In this document: in pieces, positions 44,460 through 53,254 of the stretch
How the letters are laid out: each line of letters starts with the position of its first letter
Position numbering within the stretch: the stretch's first letter is position 1
Origin: Castellaniella hirudinis_A
GTDB taxonomy: Bacteria; Pseudomonadota; Gammaproteobacteria; Burkholderiales; Burkholderiaceae_B
Reading direction: 5' to 3'
Assembly: GCF_047468865.1 (NCBI RefSeq)
Contig: NZ_JBLGTV010000001.1
Location: 1 to 64,000 of the forward strand
Length of the DNA stretch: 64,000 nt
The notes under the pieces: model-generated
What the model saw: the letters and a program-made list of their open reading frames with translations, nothing else
Told to the model about the DNA's origin: nothing
The model's database searches: none
Program-made: the position numbers and the translations under genes

Positions 44460-46643
44460 ATGAATCACACGCTCATGGGCCAGGGGGAAGCTGCCGCCAC
44501 GCTGCGCGTCGGCGCGCGCGCGCTGGTGCTGGCATTCAGCCTGCCGCTGGCGGCAGGTGTAGCCTGCGCGCAAGAAGCTGGTGCGCGAGAAGCGGGCGCG
44601 CCGCACGCCACCTGGCTCGATACCATCACCGTGACGGGCACGCGCACCGAACTCCCCGTCATGGACAACCCCGCCTCGGTCTCGGTCGTGGATCAGGAAC
44701 AGCTCGAACGCCAGGCGCCCAGCAGCATCGCCGACCTGGTGCGTGACGTGCCCGGCATCGAAGTCGTGGATGCCTCCGTGCCGGGCATGCAGCGCCTGCG
44801 CATCCGGGGCGAATCCTCGCACCGCGTGACCATCCTGGTGGACGGGCAGGAAATCACCGACCATAGCGACTACGGCACGCCCATCCTGGTGGATCCGGCC
44901 AACGTCGAGCGCATCGACGTGATCCGCGGGCCGGCCTCGGTGCTGTACGGCGCCAAGGCCATCGGCGGCGTGGTCAATATCATCACCAAGCGCGGCGCGC
45001 CCAAGCCCGTCCAGCTTGAGCTGGGCGGCACGTATTATTCGGGCACGCGCGGCTGGCAGGGCTGGGCCGCCGTGTCCGGCACCCTGGGCGATTTCGACTA
45101 CCGCCTCTCGGGCAGCGCCGACCGCCACCACGACCGCAAGGTGCCCAACGGCACCTATACGCAGACCGGCCATTTGGACGGCACCAACTACCGCGACAAC
45201 GATGTCTCGCTGCATCTGGGCTATACCTTCGGCCAGAACCGCAATCACTACCTGGCGCTGAAGGCCGAGCAGCACAAGTTGAGCACCGACAGTTGGACGG
45301 ATCCCGATTATATTCAGGCGCCGATCCGTGATTTCGGGATCGACCTGCCCAAGCGCGACCTGCGCAAGGTCGGCCTGTACTACGACGCGAAGGATCTGAG
45401 CCCGGTGGTGCGCAAGATTCATGTGGACGCCTACCACCAGACCGTGGATCGATTGTTCGAGAACCGGGTCGAGGTTCAGCCCACCCCGTTCATGAACGTC
45501 AAGAACACCGCCACCTCGGACGACCGCAACCTGAACTACGGCGGCACCGCGCAGATCGATCTGGCGCTGCACCCGGATCACTATACGATCGCCGGCCTGC
45601 AGTACCTGATGGACGACCTGGATACCAGCAAGAACAGCATCACGACCACTGCAACCAAGCCGCCCATGCCGATGCCTGGCACGAAGGTCACCGTCAGCCC
45701 GACGCACACCCGCGCCTCGCTTCAGACGACCTCGGTGTTCGCCCAGGATGAATGGTCCTTCGCGCGGGACTTCAAGCTGACCGCCGGCCTGCGCTACTAC
45801 CATGTGAGTTCGAGCCTGGACGACACCACCAACGCCGCCCTGGCGGGCCAGGGCGACAGCACCACCAACCGCCTGGTCAAGTCCCTGGGCCTGACCTGGA
45901 CCGGCCTGGAAAACACCACCCTGCGCGCCCTGTATTCCGAAGGCTACACCACGCCGACCCTGATGCAGCTGTATACCGACACCACGGCCGGCAGCGGCAA
46001 TCTGACGCGGGCCAACCCCGGCCTCAAGCCCGAAACCTCGCAGAACTACGAATTGGGCGCCCGCTACCAGCACGCCGGCGTGGTTCTGGATTCCGCCGTG
46101 TTCTACACGCGCGCCAAAGACTACATCAGCTCCACCCGATGCGCTGCGGCGGGCACCTGCCCGGCGGGCTACGGCGTCAACGATTACACCTATGTCAACG
46201 CCAACCGCGCCGAGACCCACGGTGTCGAACTGGTGGCCGAATACGCGCTGCCCGGCACGAACTTCACGCCCTACGTGTCCGGCGCGTGGATGCAGCGAGA
46301 ACTGAAATACGCCGCCTATTCGACCAAGGACAGTGGCGTGCCGTCTTTCTCGGGCCGCCTGGGGGTGCGCTATGACACGATGCTGTACGGTGCCGACGTC
46401 TGGGCCGACCTGTTCGTGCGCGCCGCCACGTCGATCAAACAGGCCACCAGCGAGACCGAGAGCGACCGCCTGCCGGGCTGGGGCACGCTGAACCTGGCCT
46501 TCGGCGGCACGCACGGCAAGGATCGCAAGGTGCAGGTCGGGGTGCAGTTCAACAATATCCTGGACAAGGAATACCGCGCCGCCTTCGATTCCCTGCCGGG
46601 CACCGGCCGCAGTGTGGAAGTCACCTTGCGCACGACGTTCTGA
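44460..46643 (+). CDS. TonB-dependent outer-membrane receptor
   Basis: This 727-residue outer-membrane receptor has a signal peptide of about 37 residues (cleavage after GVACA) and a TonB-box-like DTITVTGTR. A plug domain follows (VDQEQLERQAPSSIADLV, RLRIRGESSHRVTILVDGQE, ERIDVIRGPASVLYGAKAIG), then a long beta barrel ending with an aromatic residue (VEVTLRTTF). ATG 44460 is chosen over an upstream frame because the signal peptide begins there. The Fur box upstream implies an iron-related ligand (siderophore, haem or copper chelate); which one cannot be told. A GC-rich hairpin without a U run lies at 46666-46688. Confidence 0.88.
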   Translation: MNHTLMGQGEAAATLRVGARALVLAFSLPLAAGVACAQEAGAREAGAPHATWLDTITVTGTRTELPVMDNPASVSVVDQEQLERQAPSSIADLVRDVPGIEVVDASVPGMQRLRIRGESSHRVTILVDGQEITDHSDYGTPILVDPANVERIDVIRGPASVLYGAKAIGGVVNIITKRGAPKPVQLELGGTYYSGTRGWQGWAAVSGTLGDFDYRLSGSADRHHDRKVPNGTYTQTGHLDGTNYRDNDVSLHLGYTFGQNRNHYLALKAEQHKLSTDSWTDPDYIQAPIRDFGIDLPKRDLRKVGLYYDAKDLSPVVRKIHVDAYHQTVDRLFENRVEVQPTPFMNVKNTATSDDRNLNYGGTAQIDLALHPDHYTIAGLQYLMDDLDTSKNSITTTATKPPMPMPGTKVTVSPTHTRASLQTTSVFAQDEWSFARDFKLTAGLRYYHVSSSLDDTTNAALAGQGDSTTNRLVKSLGLTWTGLENTTLRALYSEGYTTPTLMQLYTDTTAGSGNLTRANPGLKPETSQNYELGARYQHAGVVLDSAVFYTRAKDYISSTRCAAAGTCPAGYGVNDYTYVNANRAETHGVELVAEYALPGTNFTPYVSGAWMQRELKYAAYSTKDSGVPSFSGRLGVRYDTMLYGADVWADLFVRAATSIKQATSETESDRLPGWGTLNLAFGGTHGKDRKVQVGVQFNNILDKEYRAAFDSLPGTGRSVEVTLRTTF

Positions 46644-46833
46644 TCCGCGCTATTGCGCGCCACCCGGCGGCCCCGTATCCGGGCCGCCGCTGCGCCGCTG
46701 CGTCGCTGCCGCATGGAAGGGCTGCTGTTTTCTAAGTCTTTGTATAAATTGGACTTTTTCTTTCATATGGGATACCCTTTACTAGGGCGTCCGGGGCATG
46801 GTGCCGTCGGACATATGAATAGGAGCATCATGC

Positions 46834-46980
46834 GTGAGAAAACCCGTCACTCCCAAGAAAAAAGGCATTGTCGTCGAACCCTTGAACTGGGTTTCCCCCG
46901 AAATGAGGGAAGAACAGGCAAAGCAAAAGCGTGACAATGCTGCTGCGCGTGGCGAAACGTCTTCAGAAAAAGAAGATTGA
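46834..46980 (+). CDS. small hydrophilic protein (48 aa), unrecognised
   Basis: A GTG at 46834, eight bases after AGGAG, opens a 48-residue frame: RKPVTPKKKGIVVEPLNW, then VSPEMREEQAKQKRDNAAAR and a Lys/Glu end. It has a basic N-terminus and an acidic tail and is highly charged. An alternative ATG at 46830 in another frame gives a less protein-like 34-residue peptide. I do not recognise the family. The rest of the 46644-47252 gap contains no other gene I can support. Confidence 0.45.
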   Translation: MRKPVTPKKKGIVVEPLNWVSPEMREEQAKQKRDNAAARGETSSEKED

Positions 46981-47252
46981 AAACGAAGGCTTGCTGCCTG
47001 GCGGACACCGCTGCCGCCGGCAGCGGATGCCACGATAGCCCGGCTGCCGCGCAGCGGGTGGCGGGGCCGGGCGCCGCAGCGCGCAAGGCCGCCGGATCGG
47101 TTCCGCCACCCGCGAGGGTGTCGTTGCAAAAATAGCGTCTGGCTCGGCCGATGTCCGGCCCAATCTGTTTTATGATTTGGATTGACGTCAGATGCGTGTA
47201 TCCCTACGTATCTTGCTGAAATTTAGTTTAAATTTGTATTGTTGGCGATACG
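46981..47252. other. GC-rich then AT-rich gap before the SulP gene
   Basis: The first 150 bases are extremely GC-rich with several short inverted repeats. The last 100 are AT-rich and probably hold the sulP promoter. No gene is seen. Confidence 0.4.
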
Positions 47253-48962
47253 ATGGGCACTGCGGCCAATTCCTCTGAATTCCTTGATCTTTACACCCCG
47301 AAACTATGGACGATCCTCAAGCAGGGCTATGGCTTGGCCGGCCTGCGGGCGGATGCCGTCGCGGGGCTGACCGTCGCCATCGTGGCGCTGCCCTTGTCCA
47401 TGGCGATTGCCATTGCCTCCGGGGTCACCCCCGATCGCGGCCTGTATGCCTCGATCTTTGGGGGGTTCATCGTGTCCGCGCTGGGCGGCAGCCGTTTTCA
47501 GATCGGCGGGCCGGCTGGGGCTTTCATCGTGCTGGTGGCCGCTGCCGTTGCGCAGCATGGCGTGGAAGGCTTGTTGCTGGCCACCCTGATTTCCGGCTTG
47601 ATGCTGATCGCCATGGGTTTGCTGCGCCTGGGGGTCTTCATCAAATATATTCCTTACCCCGTCACGGTGGGCTTTACCGCCGGCATTGCCGTGATTATTT
47701 TCGCCAGCCAGATCAAAGACCTTCTGGGCCTGCGGCTGGATCACGAGCCCGGCCCGCTGTGGCCCAAGCTGCAGGCGATCGGGGGCGCGCTGCCCACGTT
47801 TGGCGTCATGGCGGTGGTGGTGGCGGCCGTCACCGTCGGCGTGATCCTGCTGGTGCGCCGTTTGCGTCCCCAGTGGCCATCGTTTCTGATTGCGGTGGCG
47901 GTGGCCACGGTGCTGGCGTCTGGCTTGCAGTGGCCGGTGGATACCATCGGCAGCCGTTTCGGCGGGATTCCGCAGACCCTCCCCATGCCGCACTGGCCCG
48001 CCATCACCTGGGACAAAGTAGTGGCGGTGCTGCCCACGGCGCTGGCGTTTACCCTGCTGGGCTGCATCGAAAGCCTGCTGTCGGCGGTGGTGGCCGATTC
48101 CATGACCGGGCGGCGGCACCGATCCAATTGCGAATTGGTCGCCCAGGGGGTGGCCAATGTGGTGACCCCCTTGTTTGGCGGCATTTGCGTCACGGGCAAT
48201 ATCGCCCGCACCGCCACCAACGTGCGTTCGGGGGCCCACGGGCCGGTGGCGGGCATGCTGCACGCGGTGTTCTTGCTGCTGTTCGTGCTGGTTGCCGCCC
48301 CCGTGGCCTCGTATATTCCTCTGGCCGCCTTGGCGGGGGTGTTGGTGATCGTGGCGTGGAACATGGTCGAGAAACACGCCTTCATGCTGTTGCTGCGCGC
48401 TTCGTGGGGCGATGCCATCGTGCTGATGGTGACCTTCCTGCTGGTCATTTTCCGCGATCTCAGCGAGGGGATTCTGGTGGGCTTTGCCTGCAGTACCCTG
48501 TTGTTTCTGCATCGGATGTCGCAGGCGGTTTCGGTGGAACACCACAGCCCTCGCGTCGAGGACGACGTGCCCGACGCGGTGGGTGAGCCGTCGGAGGATC
48601 TGGATTCGAGGTCGCCGGCGGCCAATGACCCGGAAATTGCGGTGATCCGGGTGACGGGGGCGTTTTTCTTCGGGGCCACCGCAGCGGTGGAATCTGTGCT
48701 GGATCGCATTGCGGATCAGCCCAAAGCCTACATCATGGACTTGTCCGCCGTGTCCTTGCTGGACGCCACCGCCGTGGCCAGCATCGAGGGCTTTGCGCAC
48801 AAGGCCAAGCGCCGCAAGGCGCGCGTGTACATTACGGCGGGCACGCCGGCCGTGCGCCGCACCCTGGTCAGCCACGGGATACGGGGCGTGCGGTTCTGCG
48901 ACGATATCCACACCGCCACCGCATTGGCCCGGCGCAAATTGCGCCAGGCCGCCCCTGCGTGA
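47253..48962 (+). CDS. SulP-family anion transporter with STAS domain
   Basis: This 569-residue inner-membrane transporter of the SulP/SLC26 family moves sulfate, bicarbonate or similar anions. The N-terminal section has VAGLTVAIVALPLSMAIAIA with the conserved ALPLSMA segment, IGGPAGAFIVL and about 12 hydrophobic segments up to residue 430. A STAS domain follows (VIRVTGAFFFGATAAVES, YIMDLSAVSLLDATAVASIE). No carbonic anhydrase or sulfate gene is adjacent, so the ion is open. Single gene; the DUF2165 gene lies convergent downstream. Confidence 0.88.
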   Translation: MGTAANSSEFLDLYTPKLWTILKQGYGLAGLRADAVAGLTVAIVALPLSMAIAIASGVTPDRGLYASIFGGFIVSALGGSRFQIGGPAGAFIVLVAAAVAQHGVEGLLLATLISGLMLIAMGLLRLGVFIKYIPYPVTVGFTAGIAVIIFASQIKDLLGLRLDHEPGPLWPKLQAIGGALPTFGVMAVVVAAVTVGVILLVRRLRPQWPSFLIAVAVATVLASGLQWPVDTIGSRFGGIPQTLPMPHWPAITWDKVVAVLPTALAFTLLGCIESLLSAVVADSMTGRRHRSNCELVAQGVANVVTPLFGGICVTGNIARTATNVRSGAHGPVAGMLHAVFLLLFVLVAAPVASYIPLAALAGVLVIVAWNMVEKHAFMLLLRASWGDAIVLMVTFLLVIFRDLSEGILVGFACSTLLFLHRMSQAVSVEHHSPRVEDDVPDAVGEPSEDLDSRSPAANDPEIAVIRVTGAFFFGATAAVESVLDRIADQPKAYIMDLSAVSLLDATAVASIEGFAHKAKRRKARVYITAGTPAVRRTLVSHGIRGVRFCDDIHTATALARRKLRQAAPA

Positions 48963-49017
48963 CAGGGTTCGGCGGCCTTGGCCTGGCGTGCAAGCGCGGT
49001 GTCGGGCCTGCTGCCCG

Positions 49018-49605
49018 TCAGGCCGGCGGCTCGTCGAGCAGCAGCACAATCAAGACCAGCATGGCGCAGGTCAGGAACATCACCGCCTTTTCCTGACCGT
49101 TCCAGAGGGGCGATTGCCACATGCAGAACCATTCGCCGCCGATGATCACGAATCCCACGAAATACGTCAGAAACACCAGCGCCAGCCCGCTGGCCGCGAC
49201 CGTCTTGGCGCGGATGAAGCGGGCGCGGGTGCGCCGGGCGAGAAACAAACGCAGCGCCCCCAGCAGGCACAGCCCGGCCATCAGGGATTCGGCCGCGATG
49301 ATCAGCCAGTAGGCGGCGGTCTGCAGCCGGACGTCGGTGATGGCGCGGTGCTTCAGGGCATTGTCTGAAAACACCGTGTCCATGGACAGGACGTGCTGCA
49401 CGAACCGCCAGTTGCTCTCGTAGTCAGCCAGGTTGTTGAAAGTGACCAGCAGCGCCCACAGACCGACGGCAAGCACCATGCCGGTTTTCAGCAGGCGGAT
49501 GCCGGTTGGTTCGTTCAGGGGACTGCGATCCGGGTTCGGGTTCGGGGTCGGGTTCGTCATGGCTTGGTTTGTCATCGTCTGGTCCGTCATAGTCTGGTTC
49601 GTCAT
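49018..49605 (-). CDS. DUF2165 small integral membrane protein
   Basis: This 195-residue protein has four hydrophobic segments (LLKTGMVLAVGLWALLVTF, YWLIIAAESLMAGLCLLGAL, GLALVFLTYFVGFVIIGGEW, VMFLTCAMLVLIVLLL), as in DUF2165. The core GMVLAVGLWALLVTFNNLAD and AITDVRLQTAAYWLIIAAES are typical. The first 20 residues are an M-T-N-Q/D repeat encoded by 15-bp tandem copies with several possible starts, so the true start may be nearer LNEPTGIRLLKTG. The function of this family is unknown to me. Confidence 0.75.
   Translation of the reverse strand: MTNQTMTDQTMTNQAMTNPTPNPNPDRSPLNEPTGIRLLKTGMVLAVGLWALLVTFNNLADYESNWRFVQHVLSMDTVFSDNALKHRAITDVRLQTAAYWLIIAAESLMAGLCLLGALRLFLARRTRARFIRAKTVAASGLALVFLTYFVGFVIIGGEWFCMWQSPLWNGQEKAVMFLTCAMLVLIVLLLDEPPA
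49556..49604 (-). repeat. 15-bp tandem repeats at the DUF2165 start
   Basis: Three to four imperfect 15-base copies reading ATGACNAACCAGNCN on the minus strand each contain an ATG. Slippage here would alter the length of the N-terminus. Confidence 0.6.
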
Positions 49606-49728
49606 GGTTTGGCGTCGGCGTTCTGGATGGTCGGGTTAAATCTTATCGCGTGGTTTCCATGTGATCTGCCATAATGTTCACACCCATAATGTGCATGCCT
49701 AAGGCATGTGGATACCAGGAGGACATGA

Positions 49729-50007
49729 ATGAACATCAGGCGCAGGACGTTTATGCAGGCGTGTGGCGGGGCGGCCGGGGCATCGCTGCTGCCGGGAATG
49801 GCCGTGGGCCGGACGGCCCCGGCGTTGGCGGATGCTTCCCCCGCTCAGGTCGAAAAATCCATCAAGGCGGGGTTCGGCGGGGGCTTTTCCGTCTACCGGC
49901 AGGCCCGAGGCCAGGACGGCATCCAGGCCACGATCGGCCATGGCAGCCGCCGTTATGTCGTGGTATCCAATAACTTGCTCGACTGGGCCGTTGTGTCCGG
50001 GAAATAA
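49729..50007 (+). CDS. small Tat-signal protein ahead of lodA
   Basis: This 92-residue protein begins MNIRRRTFMQACGGAAGASL, a twin-arginine signal (R-R-R-T-F-M), then a hydrophobic stretch and A-x-A near residue 33. The mature part is about 58 residues (VEKSIKAGFGGGFSVYRQAR...) and lacks Cys. A strong AGGAGG lies at 49717-49722. The lodA-like gene begins 11 bases after its stop, so the two are an operon. No family is recognised. It may escort the LodA-like enzyme, which has no signal peptide, through Tat; this is inference. Confidence 0.75.
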   Translation: MNIRRRTFMQACGGAAGASLLPGMAVGRTAPALADASPAQVEKSIKAGFGGGFSVYRQARGQDGIQATIGHGSRRYVVVSNNLLDWAVVSGK

Positions 50008-50018
50008 CAGGGGAGCTT

Positions 50019-52019
50019 ATGTCCGCAGCCATTAAAAGCATACGCATTCATCCCGGCATCGGCCTGGCCCGCATGGGCAACAGCGATGAATTCTTCATCG
50101 GCCCCGAGGCCCCCGGGGTGGTGGTGGATCCCGGCGGCCAGGGCGGGCCCGGGCCCGACGGCGGCAGCTATCGTGATGCCGACATGCGTCTGAAACGCCA
50201 GGCCCAGCGCTATCGCGTGTATGCCTACGATGCCGACGACCAGGTCATCGGCGAACTCTCCGCCGCTTCCGATCAGGTCAAGTCCTTGCATTGGCGCGTG
50301 CACGTGCGCAACATGAAAGCCGCCAACTACGCGTTCCAGGGGGCGTATTTGTTCAACCCCGACAAGCTGCGCAATGCCGGCATTCAGCCTGGCTTGGAAC
50401 CCGGCCAGCGCGACCAGTTGATCATCGACCCCGGCGTGCAGACGATTGCCTCCGGCCAGCGCGACGCGGTGGTTCTGAAGGGCGACGTCTTCACCGGCAT
50501 CGAAAAAGGCAAGCTGCCCGGCGCTTTGCGGTTCGAGGGGTATACGCCCGCCGACATCACCCAGGAAGTCGACGTCACCTATGCCCCGGCACGCGGTATC
50601 GAGCTTGGCCAACTGCGGCTGGATGAAGCCGACCGCCTGTTGTTCGTCGCCTCGCCCGGCAAAGGCGGGTGCGTGACCACCCCGAAAGTCGCCCTGTCCA
50701 ACCCCAGCGAATTCCACAATCCGCCCAACGGCCCCGATAGCGGCGAAGATCCGCTGACCAATCAGTTCGCGTATTTCAATATTCCCGGCTGGTGGGACGA
50801 TACCTGTGGCGGCGAAATCGACGTGACGGTCACCTTGGCCGATGGCACGGTGCTCAGTACGCGCGATGGCGTGGCGTCCGCCACGGACGAAGGCCGCCGC
50901 AATCCTTTGCGCGGGGCCTGGGTCGTCACGGCGCCGCCCAAGTATGCGCCCCATATGATGCACGTGGTCTCCATCCTGGATCGCGTCTACGAAGCCTTTC
51001 CCGAGGTGTATCCGCACGCGGGCGAGAAAACGGATTTCTACCGGGATGTCTATCCGCTGTTCGCCAAGGCGGTCAATTATGGCTGGGTCAGCGCCCAGGC
51101 GGCGGGGGTGGATCCCAGCACCAAGAACCTGGCGCACGGCCCCAAGCAGCCCGGCAATCTGCTCAGTCCCGATTACGTCACGGCCTTGTCCAATCCCGGC
51201 GAGGATTTCAAACCCTTGCGCGAACGCATCTACACCCTGATGCGGCACGCTTCGGGCCCGCGCAGCCGCTTGGTGGATTCCCTGATGCCCGCGCCGCCGC
51301 TGCGGCCCGAGAGCTGGAAAAAACCCGAATTCACCACGGCCGTGGATGAACACCAGATGCCCAAGCTCTGGGGGACGGGCGGGAAACCCCTGCAAAATCA
51401 GCAGTTGGGGGACGATTTCCCCAATCAGTTCCTGAGCCTGACCGACTGGCAGCTGCGCCACTTGCAGGATTGGGCCGAAGGCAATTTCCAGGTCGGCGCC
51501 CCGCAGGCGCCGGTGGCGCTGGATGGGCTGCCGCTGGCCCAGCAGCCGCACGCCCTGGATGCCGCCGCCCTGGAGCCCACGATTGGCGGGGGTTTCCATC
51601 CCGGCATCGAGTTCCCCTACCTGATCATTTACCGAGAAAAATTCGCCGCCGCCTTCCGGGTGGCGGGGGATATCGAGCCCGGCGCCCTCAGCGCTTATAT
51701 GTCCAGCCCCTGGCAGGGCGATTTCTGGTCCTGCAATACGGCCTGGTGGCCCACGCAGCGGCCCGACGTCGTATTCCAGTACGACAGCAAGACCCAGGAT
51801 CGCACGCACCGCGAATGGTTCCGGGGCTACGACGAAAGTGGTGAGCCCTTGTCGTCCACCGACGGCTACGACCAGATGTTGTACGCTTGGCCCAAGCTGG
51901 GCATGGTGCTGCCGCTGAAATCCGCGGATGGCCAGTTTGTGCGCGATAACGGCGAAATCGTCTTTGTCGAGCAAGAACGCGATCCCGTGCTGGATCGGCC
52001 GCCCGGCAACGCCGGCTGA
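50019..52019 (+). CDS. LodA-like amino-acid oxidase family protein
   Basis: This 666-residue protein belongs to the LodA/GoxA family, quinoprotein amino-acid oxidases with a cysteine tryptophylquinone (CTQ) cofactor. Marks are IRIHPGIGLARMGNSDEFFI, WRVHVRNMKAANYAFQG, GGGFHPGIEFPYL and PWQGDFWSCNTAWWPTQRPD near residue 575. No signal peptide is visible. Only three cysteines occur (about residues 218, 262 and 572), none at the roughly 65-residue upstream spacing seen in LodA (Cys516/Trp581), so the cofactor is uncertain. The LodB-like flavoprotein overlaps its stop by one base, matching the usual pair. Confidence 0.8.
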   Translation: MSAAIKSIRIHPGIGLARMGNSDEFFIGPEAPGVVVDPGGQGGPGPDGGSYRDADMRLKRQAQRYRVYAYDADDQVIGELSAASDQVKSLHWRVHVRNMKAANYAFQGAYLFNPDKLRNAGIQPGLEPGQRDQLIIDPGVQTIASGQRDAVVLKGDVFTGIEKGKLPGALRFEGYTPADITQEVDVTYAPARGIELGQLRLDEADRLLFVASPGKGGCVTTPKVALSNPSEFHNPPNGPDSGEDPLTNQFAYFNIPGWWDDTCGGEIDVTVTLADGTVLSTRDGVASATDEGRRNPLRGAWVVTAPPKYAPHMMHVVSILDRVYEAFPEVYPHAGEKTDFYRDVYPLFAKAVNYGWVSAQAAGVDPSTKNLAHGPKQPGNLLSPDYVTALSNPGEDFKPLRERIYTLMRHASGPRSRLVDSLMPAPPLRPESWKKPEFTTAVDEHQMPKLWGTGGKPLQNQQLGDDFPNQFLSLTDWQLRHLQDWAEGNFQVGAPQAPVALDGLPLAQQPHALDAAALEPTIGGGFHPGIEFPYLIIYREKFAAAFRVAGDIEPGALSAYMSSPWQGDFWSCNTAWWPTQRPDVVFQYDSKTQDRTHREWFRGYDESGEPLSSTDGYDQMLYAWPKLGMVLPLKSADGQFVRDNGEIVFVEQERDPVLDRPPGNAG

Positions 52020-53197
52020 TGACGTCGGGTGCGCCTGTCGCGGGCGCTTCCTGGGATGTCGTGGTCGTGGGGGCGGGGCCGGCCGGCTGCGCTGTTGCGA
52101 TCACGCTGGCGGGCTTTGGCTGGCGCGTGCTGCTGGTTGAAGCCCGCGCCGCGCCGCGCTTCAAGCTGGGTGAATCCATTGCCCCCGGGGCCGTGGGCTT
52201 GGTGCGGCAGTTTCTCGGGCCCTCGGCGGATGTGCTGGATCGCGTCGCCGCCGGCTTTCGGACGGCGGGCAACGTGTCGTTGTGGGCCGGCGCACAGCCT
52301 GATACGACGGATTTTTTCTATACCCCCGCGGGCCACGGCCTGTGCGTCGACCGCTTGGCGTTCGACCAGGCCCTGCGCGACCGGGCAACCGCCGCCGGGG
52401 CGACGCTGGTGGGCGGGCGCTTCGTGTCCTGCGTCCGCCAGGTGGACGGGCTGTCGCGCTGGCGGGTGACGCTGGATCAGGCACAGGCACAGGCACAGGC
52501 GGGCGGCGCCTGCGTGCATCAGGCCCGGTTTCTGGTGGATGCCTCCGGGCGCGTCGCCGTGGTGGGCCGCGCCTTGGGCGTGGCCTGCCAGCCTTTGGAC
52601 GGCCTGTTTGCCTATGCCCAGTGGTACGACAGCGCGATGCCGGATCAGGACGTCTATACCCGGATAGAATCCGGCCCGCTGGGCTGGTGGTACAGCAACC
52701 GGCTGCCGGGCGCGGCCGCGCGGCGCCTGCTGGTGTTTCATACGGATCACGATTTGCCGGCCGCCCGCCAAGCCGCCCACCAGGCCGGCTTTGACGCCTT
52801 GCTGCAGGCTTCGACCCACCTGCGGCCCCTGCTGCGGGACAAGGGTTATGCCGCCGACGGCAGCCGCCCGGTGCGTGGCGCGCCCGCGGGCAGTCAGCGC
52901 CTGCAGGCGTTTGGCGGGCCGGATTGGCTGGCTGCGGGGGACGCCGCCCAGGCCTACGATCCCTTGTCGTCCCAAGGCATCTGGAAAGCCCTGGACAGCG
53001 GCAGCGAAGCCGGCCATCAGGTGCATTATCAGCTGCAGGCGGCCGTCCCCGCGGGCCGGCCGCAAAGCCAGGTGCAACAGTATCTGGATGGCCAGGCGCT
53101 GCGCTGGGATCGCTATGTGCTGCAGCGCAATTTTTATTATGCCCAGCAGGATCGCTGGCGCGAGGGGGCGTTCTGGCAGCGCCGGCGGGGCGATTAG
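52019..53197 (+). CDS. LodB-like FAD-dependent oxidoreductase
   Basis: This 392-residue flavoprotein has WDVVVVGAGPAGCAVAITLA (FAD loop), PRFKLGESIAPGAVGLV, FLVDASGRVAVVGRAL and WLAAGDAAQAYDPLSSQGIW, as in LodB and tryptophan-halogenase-like flavoproteins. LodB is needed for CTQ formation in LodA, and the overlap TGATG with the LodA-like gene supports that pairing. An A-Q-A-Q-A-Q run (about residue 155) comes from a hexamer repeat. The gene and its partner form a three-gene operon with the Tat-signal protein. Confidence 0.82.
   Translation: MTSGAPVAGASWDVVVVGAGPAGCAVAITLAGFGWRVLLVEARAAPRFKLGESIAPGAVGLVRQFLGPSADVLDRVAAGFRTAGNVSLWAGAQPDTTDFFYTPAGHGLCVDRLAFDQALRDRATAAGATLVGGRFVSCVRQVDGLSRWRVTLDQAQAQAQAGGACVHQARFLVDASGRVAVVGRALGVACQPLDGLFAYAQWYDSAMPDQDVYTRIESGPLGWWYSNRLPGAAARRLLVFHTDHDLPAARQAAHQAGFDALLQASTHLRPLLRDKGYAADGSRPVRGAPAGSQRLQAFGGPDWLAAGDAAQAYDPLSSQGIWKALDSGSEAGHQVHYQLQAAVPAGRPQSQVQQYLDGQALRWDRYVLQRNFYYAQQDRWREGAFWQRRRGD
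52478..52500 (+). repeat. GCACAG hexamer repeat inside lodB-like gene
   Basis: Three in-frame GCACAG units encode (AQ)3 in a surface-like segment. Slippage would add or drop two residues at a time without a frameshift. Confidence 0.6.
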
Positions 53198-53254
53198 GCT
53201 GACCCCTTGTGCTACAGTCCCCCGTGTTCTGTCGTTCTCGTCTGGTATTGCCGA

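Noticed and set aside
44112..46514. An 800-codon open frame on the minus strand
   Set aside because: It mirrors the TonB receptor and its composition is Gly/Val/Arg-rich without motifs.
47304..49049. A 581-codon minus-strand frame
   Set aside because: It is antisense to the SulP gene, full of His/Gln/Arg, with no hydrophobic or domain pattern.
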